Below the pieces are notes generated by a model. The model searched no databases, had not been told where the DNA came from, and saw nothing but the letters and a program-made list of their open reading frames with translations. A DNA stretch of 64,000 nt from Xiphydria camelus (taxonomy: Eukaryota > Arthropoda > Insecta > Hymenoptera > Xiphydriidae). The DNA lies in NCBI GenBank assembly GCA_963678675.1, contig OY783191.1, positions 21,688,024 to 21,752,023 of the forward strand, given 5' to 3'. Numbering within the stretch: the stretch's first letter is position 1; every line of letters starts with the position of its first letter. The translations under genes were made by a program, and so were the position numbers. This document shows, piece by piece, positions 57,801 through 64,000 of the stretch.

Positions 57801-60800
57801 AAGTTATGATGAGAAAACCATTTTTTTTTCGAAACTTTGATAAGCTGTATCTTTGTTAGGAAACATTTTTGAAAACAATTTTCTTATGAAAGTACTTTTT
57901 TGTTGTTGTTCTATCACATATAAAAAAAATGACGTTTAACCTGGTCCACCCTGTACATGAGCCGTTCTGCTCTATTACCTTCTTCCATCTCTCAGGAAGC
58001 CTCATTATGCCCTCTTTCCAAAATTGTTGATGCTTGCTTGCAAAATATTCATCAAAATGCGTTTTTATTTCGTTTACGGATTTGAAACATTTACCACGAA
58101 GATAATTTTTTAACGAGAGAAACAAGTAATAATCAGATGGAGCAAGATCTGGGGAGGACGGAGGATGGGGTAGAACGTCCCAATCAAACTGCAATAGTTT
58201 TTGTCTTATGGCCATCGCAATATGCGGTCTTGCGTTGTCGTGGTGAAAAACGACGCCTCATCGGTTCGTCAATTCTGGCCGTTTTTCTGCTATGGCGGTT
58301 TTCAACTGATCGAGTTGATTGCAATACTTGTCAAAATTGATCGTTTCACCTTAAGGAAGGAGCTCATAGTAAACTACACCTTTCCAGTCCCATCAAATGC
58401 ACAAAAGAACCTTCGGATGAAGTCCAGGCTTCGCAACAATTGAAATTGTATTTGCCTTAGACCAAGTGCGTTTTCGATATACATTTTCATATAAAATCCA
58501 AGTCTCGTCTCCAGTGACAAGACTCTTTAAGAAAGGATTTCTTTCATGTCGCTGAAGAAGCAAATCGCACGTAGAGACGCGGTCCATAAGGTTGGTCTCC
58601 GTCAATAGGTGTGGAACCCAAACTTCACACTTATTCACACATCCCATCTTCATTAAATGCTTATGTACCATTGTCCTGGGAATGTTGGTGGCATCCACTA
58701 TCTCGTGCACACTATATCGCGGATTTTCAGCGAGCATGCTCTTGATAAGGTCTGTATCCGTTGTTGCTGGGCGGCCGCTGCGGTCTTCATCTTTCAAGTC
58801 GAAATTGCCAGCTCTAAATTTTGTAAACCAACTGCGGACGGTTCTGCTAGTCGTAGTACCATCCCCGTAAACGGTGCAAATCTCGTCTGCAGTGTCCTTT
58901 ACACTATTGCCTTTTTTAAAGCAATGAAGCATAACATGCCGCAAATGCTTCTTTTGGCTATCCATATTGGACGGTGTAGAAAAAAATCTTAAAGGGACTT
59001 TGTGTCACTAACGAAACGTAGTGTGAAAGAGCTCTGGAGCGACTGAAACCGATCCCATAAACAGCTTACAGATAAGCCCGCATGTTTATATAAACATAGC
59101 CGGCTGGAGTCATTCATAGCGTGGCGCAAGCGACTTCAGATCTTTTCTATTTTCCTCACCGTGTCCATACCCTTCCAATTAGAATCTTGAAATTGCCTTC
59201 ATTAGACAGAGAAAATTGCAATCTACAAAATGACACCAAGATCAGTTCCCCACGCCCACTCAAACGCCCAGGGGTCGCGACCGAACTTTTGTTACATTTT
59301 GAAGTTTCGTGCACTCCTACCTCAGAACACCGATTCCTCTTAAACATTTCCAATGTTAAAACAAAGTTGACCTTCAAATCTCTGAAGCGACAAAAATCTA
59401 GCAACAAAAGACTAACATCATAATAGCCCCCGTTGTCCCATGCAACTTTTGTTTCAAAAACTTTTCTACTACTATTCTGCCCAACTGTGGAGAAAGGCAG
59501 TAACTGCTAACCGACAAACTTGTGGAAAATCAACTGTAACTTTGATGCCTTTAGCCGAAGGGTTTCCAAGGCAGATTACTAATGAAACCTAGCTTTAATA
59601 TTAAAAAAAGGTACAAAATTTGGGTACAAAATTGGGTACAAAATGATTCAAGATATTCAATGGTATCAAAAAACGCATCTCGGTTTGTTTTGCTAGTTAC
59701 AGCCTTTCTCCATAGTTGGACAGTATTATACTTTCGGAGTTATTGTAGGTGGCAATAAAGGGCCGTTTGCACGGTGATAGTTTCTGCGATAGTTGTTGTC
59801 ATGATAGCCTGTAAATAACCCGAAAGTAACTGTCATGCTAACGCGATAGTACTCTCGCGCTATCTCGTCAAGCTTAGCATGACAGTTACTTTCGGGTTAT
59901 TTACATGGTGATAGTTCATGTGATAATGGCTATCATGACAGCAACTATCGCAGAAACTATCACCGTGCAAACGGCCCTTAACTGGTGACTCACCCTGTAT
60001 ACACCTCGTGTTGAATAGTGTTGGTGCACGAGCTAGAGCCGAGCATAGAAGTGTGCGTCTGTGGTGGGCCGATCCAACTTGATTCCCCTCGGTACAAGGA
60101 ACCGGAATAGGTGCATGAAAGTAGGAGTGGGTCAAAGAATCGAGGCTGGTTTGTAATATTAATACAATAGATACAGCCTACGTCATTTTCTTCATATTCT
60201 ATTTGAGTTTATATTCATTAGTTTATCAATAACTATATAAAAAATAACTTACAAGTGATATCGGTTTATAGAAGAACTAATTTTAAATCTTTCACAGAAG
60301 CATCTTGGCTGGACAGATTAAACTTGAGACCTAATCAATTTTGAATTACAATATCTGAGTGAATAGTCAATATTTTTTCAAAGCATTTCTTTCGATCGAA
60401 AGTTTGATCGATTCTATCTATATATACAATAAAAATGAATGTTTGTCTGTCTGTCTGTATGTCTCTTATGCCTTCCTAAACCGTTCATCCGATTACGATG
60501 AAATTTTGGGAAATGGTTGGACGCATGCCCGCGATGGTTTCTGAGTTAGTAAATCTTATACAGGGTGTTCAAAAAGTCCCGGTACGGCCGATTATCTCAA
60601 CAGGAAAACATTTTAGAGAAAAATGTTTAATACAAAACTTTAAGGATTTTCCCTTGGCTACCCAGTGGTCATATTGGATTTGACCTTGACCGTGACCTTT
60701 ATGGTAATATCAAATGCCTTCCTAAACCGTTCATCCGATTGCGATGAAACTTTGGGGAATGGTTGGACGCATGCCCGCGAAGGTTTCTGAGTTAGTAAAT

Positions 60801-63247
60801 CTTATACAGGGTGTTCAAAAAGTACCGGTACGGATGATTATTATGCCTTCCTAAACCGTTCATCCGATTGCGATGAAACTTTGGGGAATGGTTGGACGCA
60901 TGCTCGCGAAGGTTTCTTAGTAAATCTTATACAGGGTGTTCAAAAAGTCCAGGCACAGCTGATTATCTCAGCGGAAAATCGTTTTAGAGAAAAACGTTTA
61001 ATATAAAACTTTTAGGATTTTTCCCTGGCTACCCAATGGTCATATTGGATTTGACATTGACAATGACCTTCTAGGTAAAATTGATTTTTTTAAATCCGAA
61101 TCTCTATTTTACATACCGGAAATGAAAAGAGCGGGAAATTTCACGTTCAAATATGTCCTTGACCATTACTTCCATGTGACCTTTATGGTCAGCGGAGGTC
61201 AAATTGAGGTCAAGCACAGTTCGGCTTCGTACCATGAAAGCTACGGGCCCTATACAAATTCTTTTTGATAGTATGATTTAGGATTTTTTAGTGGCTGTAT
61301 AATGGTGATATTGTATTTGACCTTGACCATGACCTTCATTTGGAATCTCTTACATCTGACATAATATTTCAAATCAGTTACACGAAAAATCCCTTAGTGA
61401 CAACCAAATTTAATCGAGGTAACAATCATCACTGGCAAATTCAAAGGCGAAGACGTCCTCATTCACGCATACCTATGATTTCCAACGATTTAACATTCGA
61501 ATTCAAGCGGCTCCAGTTCCCTTTGCGTCTTGCTTTTGCTATTACCATCAACAAAGCACAAGGTCAATGGTTGACTATTGCTGGCTTAAATTTGGAAAAT
61601 TCATGTTTTTCACACGGCCAATTGTATGTGGCTTGCTCCAGAGTTGGCATACCGACAAATTTACACGTTTTTACTCCAAATAAAAAAATAAAAAACATTG
61701 TCTATCCGCTGGCCTTAAGATAAATTAATAAAAGAAATATACTTTCCAATTTAAATTAAATACATGTGTGTTTTTTAGCGTAGCATGGCTCCCTACCTAT
61801 GAGTACAGATATCTGCTAAAAATTCATTAAATGACGACCAAAATCAATCCACAATCTACCCGTGCGAAGCCGGGACGGGCTGCTAGTGTCAATATAAAAA
61901 AAGAAATTGAGAAAATCTTTAACACGTTCACTGCCGTCTCGGTCTATATGACCGAGAAAAAAGTTTCCACACACGCCGTCTCGGTCTATTAGACCGCGAA
62001 TTTTACATTTGCACATAAATTAGTAAAGAATAGGAGTTTTGAAAAAATTCTTACGTGAGTCGGTACTACACTTATAAACGTCTGTCTGCGCACTGTCGGC
62101 AGTCAACGTGTTAACCCGTTCGCTGCGGATGACCTTTCTTCTGTGCGGAAGTGATATTTTGTTACAGCATTTAAATATTGGGGATGACGCCTTATGGCGT
62201 CATCCGCACATAGTGGGGGAGTATGTTGACGCCATTAGGCGTCATCCGCAGCGAAAGTGTTCATTGTAAGGCATACGCCAGAAACAAAACAATACAATTG
62301 TAAAGCGTGGGGCGTATACGCACCACGTGGCGTGAACGGAGTCTTCAAAAAACGGTCTGGCAGGGAACGTGTTAATAATGTTTGAGATTTGGTCGTTTGA
62401 GACAAGTAGGTATAGTAAATCTTTTCCGAAAAATAGACATTATCGTATGGGTCTGGACTATTAGAAATGATTTTCGTATGAAAAAAGTTCGTGTTGCTTT
62501 CTTATTCTTATGAAGAAAAAGCTGTCAGGAAGATAACAACAATTTTAGGAAAAGCTATTCTTTTTGCTTTACCACTATAAAGCGCATTTTTAGTCTTCAA
62601 GAAGTTCGGAAAACTTACTCGCTAGGAAAAAAACTTTAATCGCTATCATCTCATTACCTATGAGCTTTTGGCTCATATTTGTATCATATTTTTTTGAAGA
62701 TTTTGAAGAAGTTTAAGAATAAAGTTTCGTATTAACTGGATTAATTTTCTATATAAGTCTCTTATTTATGATTCTTAAAAGAAGTATTATACTGAAAAGT
62801 TTGAAAGAAAATCACGAATCTTTACACGAAGAATAAATACTCTTATTTTTTATTTTGATTAATAAGTTACAATGATCACAAATTTCAATGAAATCATTAT
62901 TTCTTTTCAGGAAGCGTTTAAGAAAACGGAAGAAAGATGATGGCATTAATGAAAAGGGAGAGTCGATAGAGATCAGTGAAGATAGCAACGTGACAAAGAG
63001 CTTTGATAATTCCTCCATAAAACCGTTGAATCAAGAAGACCAATTAGCAGATTATGACTTAATCACGATAAGTGATGAAGAAGAAAATGGAAGTGGCAGA
63101 CGAGAACCAAGCAGGTTTGACCCCACAGTTGAACCCGCAAAACTACAGGAACCTATGTTTAAATCGGTTAGAGACTTTTATGGAGAGGACGAAGCTGTTT
63201 ATATTATGGATGCTAAAACAACTGGAAATATTGGACGGTACTTGAAT
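48483..63247 (+). CDS. egg: SETDB1/eggless-type histone H3K9 methyltransferase, 3' half (partial)
   Basis: Exons 48483-48827, 49340-49507, 51368-51676, 51792-52054 and 62911-63247 join without a frame break (phases 0, 0, 0, 2, 0). The product would trimethylate H3K9 in the nucleus and, in insects, acts in transposon and piRNA-cluster silencing (family knowledge). Order seen: MBD-like domain, Cys-rich pre-SET, first SET segment, acidic insert, second SET segment up to GNIGRYLN. The tudor domains expected upstream were not found in the 48 kb to the left, so either a very long intron or a gene boundary lies there. The NHSCxPN and post-SET Cys parts must lie to the right of the window. Symbol given by homology only. 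Confidence 0.9.
49101..49230. repeat. Small palindrome in SETDB1 intron
   Basis: gggtaatccgaccaatgaat plus ggccactta mirrors taagtggccattcactgatc plus ggtttaccc. Confidence 0.7.
49340..49507 (+). CDS. egg: SETDB1 exon: start of pre-SET
   Basis: 56 codons: DLSYGVENVPIPCVNELDHA ... EGVHLNLDPEFLCSCDCQDD-CQ. D-x-x-x-G-x-E-x-V-P-I-x-C-V-N is the SETDB pre-SET start; CDCxDxC begins the zinc cluster. An alternative acceptor at 49318 would not keep frame. Confidence 0.88.
49680..51150. mobile_element. Inverted-repeat-ended element in SETDB1 intron
   Basis: 49690-49930 (ATCTTATGTAATTTCGACGG-type, CTGAATTCAATCCCGTTGGC, GGCAGGTTTTCGAGTTATCG) is mirrored at 50890-51140. The interior, including an ORF at 50073-50405, has no recognisable domain. 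Confidence 0.7.
51368..51676 (+). CDS. egg: SETDB1 exon: pre-SET zinc cluster and SET start
   Basis: 103 codons after TTTTTTTGCAG: CQCWQLTIQG, GYIYKRLPEPVTTGIYECNS, RCKCTVKTCLNRVVQHPLTL, then SET motif RGWGIRCLNDIPLGSFICIY-AGRLLTEQ. The Cys spacing completes the triangular Zn3Cys9 cluster; GWG and YAG belong to the SET fold that binds S-adenosylmethionine. Confidence 0.92.
51792..52054 (+). CDS. egg: SETDB1 exon: SET segment and acidic insert
   Basis: GANEGGKNYGDEYLAELDYV, then EGIKEGYESDV and an acidic, serine-rich stretch that is the start of the SETDB-specific insertion dividing the SET domain. The donor GTAACT leaves two bases, matching the phase of the next exon. Confidence 0.88.
52190..52375. 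mobile_element. MITE, GCGAAAAGTGACCAAGTC family, copy 1
   Basis: TACTGCGAAAAGTGACCAAG and ATGGACTTGGTCATAT, AAATAAACTTAAATATTTTC recur in order in copy 2 at 52856. This copy lacks the right arm. Confidence 0.75.
52856..53083. mobile_element. MITE, GCGAAAAGTGACCAAGTC family, copy 2 (complete)
   Basis: TTACTGCGAAAAGTGACCAA plus GTCAAAAATCAACT at the left and the exact complement at the right. Internal hairpins repeat GACTTGGTCATATA and TTTATTTTGA. Confidence 0.85.
53530..53864. mobile_element. Pogo/Tigger-like non-autonomous element
   Basis: CAGTAGACTCTCGATTATCC and complement GGATAACCGCGAGTCTACTG form terminal repeats of the pogo/Tigger type (CAGTxGACTCTxGxTTATCCGA). TA precedes the left end; the right TA is lost. 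Confidence 0.75.
53885..54115. repeat. CGAACGCC/GGCGTTCG word array
   Basis: About a dozen copies of GAACGCC or GGCGTTC in both orientations within 230 bp, including GCGAACGCCAAATGGCGTTC. No terminal repeat was identified. Confidence 0.75.
54116..55739. other. SETDB1 intron, no gene recognised
   Basis: AT-rich, no domain-bearing ORF. A short hairpin, TCCGTCGCACCGAGCGACGGA, is at 54270. Confidence 0.45.
55740..55917. repeat. CACGCCACCACC word array with GGCCCTTAA end
   Basis: CACGCCA/CACCACGCCAGTCC words recur at 55830-55895 and the segment ends TGTGTGAATTGGCCCTTAA. This resembles one end of the TAA-type MITEs. The other end was not found. Confidence 0.55.
56008..57953. mobile_element. TA-flanked palindromic element with four repeated arms, 1.95 kb
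   Basis: CAGGGTGGACCAGGTTAAAC at 56008 and its complement ending 57953, TA on both sides (56006-56007, 57954-57955). Each half contains two copies of a segment with TAAACTACTTGATCGATTTC, CCAGTGGCGTAGATACT and TTCGGCGCCA, so four copies in head-to-head pairs. The centre (56825-56945) holds a transposase C-terminal fragment. It sits at the 3' end of the mariner pseudogene. Confidence 0.85.
56825..56945 (+). pseudogene. Mariner-like transposase C-terminal fragment
   Basis: + strand reading LVERIEEACR, a stop, then NRPQVLAAINSVARRAQKCI, EVGGFHFENLL. This is the last ~40 residues of a mariner/Tc1-like transposase (R-x-x-x-C-I-x-x-x-G-x-H-F-E). It may represent the protein that once mobilised the surrounding element. 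Confidence 0.55.
57956..58965 (-). pseudogene. Mariner transposase (DD34D type), broken
   Basis: From 58965: MDSQKKHLRHVMLHCFKKGN, helix-turn-helix with DGTTTSRTVRSWFTKFRAGN, FDLKDEDRSGRP linker, SVHEIVDATNIPRTMVHKHL, then TGDETWILYEN (first Asp). After 58393 the frame is lost through shifts and stops; the C-terminal piece (58215-57960) has DVLPHPPSSPDLAPSDYYLF (third Asp) and ends RLPERWKKVIEQNG. Residues around the second Asp fall in the damaged part. A TA-targeting element inserted just at the end of the coding region (57954). Confidence 0.88.
58966..59758. other. SETDB1 intron, no intact gene
   Basis: Holds the 5' side of the mariner element (no clear terminal repeat identified) and an IR-like pair CCAACTGTGGAGAAAGGCAG (59480) and its partial complement (59705). 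ORF 59121-59423 has no recognisable domain. Confidence 0.4.
59759..59978. mobile_element. TAA-flanked MITE with GATAGT words, 220 bp
   Basis: AGGGCCGTTTGCACGGTGAT at 59759 and its complement ending 59978; TAA on both sides (59756-59758, 59979-59981), the Harbinger-type duplication. The interior repeats GATAGT/ACTATC about ten times in both orientations. Confidence 0.9.
59982..60416. other. SETDB1 intron, no gene recognised
   Basis: No repeats with clear ends and no domain-bearing ORF. Confidence 0.4.
60417..61886 (+). mobile_element. Helitron, 1.47 kb, both ends, helicase remnant
   Basis: Starts TCTATATATAC after A (60416), followed by GTCTGTCTGTCTGTATGTCT. Ends with the GC hairpin and CTAG at 61883-61886 before T (61887). 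Contains three of the ~130-bp units (60470-60960), then a piece of the replication helicase. Orientation is opposite to the two other Helitrons in the window. Confidence 0.93.
61430..61723 (+). pseudogene. Helitron Rep/helicase C-terminal fragment
   Basis: FKRLQFPLRLAFAITINKAQ, GQWLTI-AGLNLENSCFSHGQ, LYVACSRVG: PIF1-type helicase motifs V and VI (INKAQGQ, YVACSRV) followed by the normal C-terminus and stop. The Rep HUH domain and the first helicase motifs are gone. Confidence 0.9.
61923..62110. mobile_element. TTAA-flanked MITE, 188 bp
   Basis: TTAA at 61919-61922 and 62111-62114; ends CACGTTCACTGCCG and CGGCAGTCAACGTG. The interior has GTCTCGGTCTATnnGACCG twice. Confidence 0.85.
62115..62371. 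mobile_element. Second TTAA-flanked element sharing the middle TTAA
   Basis: TTAA at 62111-62114 and 62372-62375; left CCCGTTCGCTGCGGATGAC, right CTGGCAGGGAACGTG. An inner palindrome (62119-62264) repeats GACGCC-x-TATGGCGTCATCCGC. 62376-62910 shows no gene. Confidence 0.7.
62911..63247 (+). CDS. egg: SETDB1 exon: end of insert and second SET segment
   Basis: TTATTTCTTTTCAG precedes it. Basic start RKRLRKRKKDDG, acidic middle with DLITISDEEENGSG, then FKSVRDFYGEDEAVYIMDAK, TTGNIGRYLN and GTAAGT. The break after GRYLN before HSC is the usual place in this family. Confidence 0.9.
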
Positions 63248-64000
63248 GTAAGTAAAATATATTTTTATCGCTTATCACGGTTTTTTAAATAGAATGGTTC
63301 TCCGACCACATACCGAATATCAATTCCTAATTTTTGTGTATTGTAATATAAACATTTGTAAGCAAGAAGTCCAGGGGGTACATCAGTACCCAGTTGTTAA
63401 CATAAAGATTAAATAGAAGATCCGAAGTGGGATTGTTTATGAAAATCACGCATCACGCACACAGCATACTACGTATATCATACTTATATTTTACATTAAC
63501 ACAGATATGATTCGTATACGTGAGATACATAAAATATGTATACCCCAGCTATATACAGGGTTACTACAAAATAATCATCGGGTTTAAAAATATATATATT
63601 TCAGAAAGTATTACAAATATAATAGTAAATGACATGTGAATAGAAAGGGAAAATATTCAAGTTTTTGAGCATATCATTACAAATATTCGATGTGGGCTCC
63701 TCGCGTCACACGATATGCAGTGTGTATCAGTCAAATGGAACAAATTCAATAATAAATAAATGGGGGCGTGTTCGAAATAACGCTTGGACACGTCGATTGG
63801 TATTTTTAGTCGCGCATTTTTTTCAACAAAAACTTGTTATACAAGGTGTGCCATGTAACAGTGGCCAATACCAACTTTCTTATTTTAAATGCAACACCCT
63901 GTATATTATTCAATTTTTGGATTCTTCAGAAAATTCCAGATATATTTCATGTACACTGTCCTATACCTATCTTCAACTGTTTCGGAAATATTAAGTGTTT
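63248..64000. other. SETDB1 intron, continues past the window
   Basis: Short element-end motifs only: TACAGGGTTACTACAAAATA at 63555 and ACACCCTGTATAT at 63894, typical of TA-inserting element ends. No exon resembling the HSC-to-post-SET part is present. Confidence 0.5.

Noticed and set aside
1..64000. tRNA, rRNA, snoRNA or microRNA genes
   Set aside because: No box A/B pair with a clover-leaf was found. Many hairpins exist, but they are long foldback transposons rather than microRNA-like precursors.

Overview
The window looks like a transposon-dense, intron-rich arthropod genome, most likely an insect and possibly a hymenopteran. The order-level guess is inference. No bacterial or viral gene organisation is seen and no tRNA or rRNA gene was found. 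The only recognisable host gene is the 3' half of a SETDB1/eggless-type histone H3K9 methyltransferase on the + strand. Five exons with matching splice phases run from 48483 to 63247: a methyl-CpG-binding-like domain, pre-SET, a split SET domain with an acidic insert, and the last exon stopping just before the conserved NHSC block, which must lie beyond the right edge. Its last complete intron is about 10.9 kb and is packed with mobile elements.

Left part (1-11 kb): an internally deleted Ty1/Copia retrotransposon on the - strand with LTR and tRNA-iMet-type primer binding site (1-3538), a chain of foldback MITEs, a 3.1-kb region bounded by TAAGAC-rich ends, a Helitron 3' end (6884-7640) and a repeat-associated ORF fragment (about 8755-9062). 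Region 12-18 kb: a decayed DNA transposon (12023-17946) interrupted by a 3.8-kb element (13417-17218) with roughly 600-bp inverted repeats and a broken pogo/Tigger-like transposase. One arm of the inner element carries a TTAA-type MITE. Region 19.4-23.3 kb: a DNA transposon with a two-exon gene for an 865-residue putative transposase, flanked by about ten copies of a GGAGGTGAG word. Region 23.3-30 kb: long palindromes, scrambled mariner-like transposase fragments and a 2.1-kb Helitron filled with about 130-bp tandem units.

Region 30.4-36.2 kb: palindromic elements, a TTAA-flanked element (30983-31500), GTTGC-word repeats and dispersed GC-rich repeats. Region 36241-43819: an apparently complete PIF/Harbinger transposon with TAA target duplication, AGCATGC-rich ends, a two-exon MADF-protein gene (+) and a two-exon transposase gene (-). 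Each of the two genes places one exon inside the other's intron. Region 44-48 kb: repeats and nested palindromes up to the first SETDB1 exon. Region 52-63 kb (SETDB1 intron): MITEs, a pogo-like element, a TA-flanked 1.95-kb palindromic element sitting in the 3' end of a mariner pseudogene, a TAA-flanked MITE, a truncated Helitron that keeps the helicase C-terminus, and paired TTAA elements.

The theme that stands out is that several unrelated DNA transposons carry their own short word reiterated in the subterminal DNA. These words are plausibly transposase-binding arrays. The host gene in the window belongs to a family known to silence such elements.
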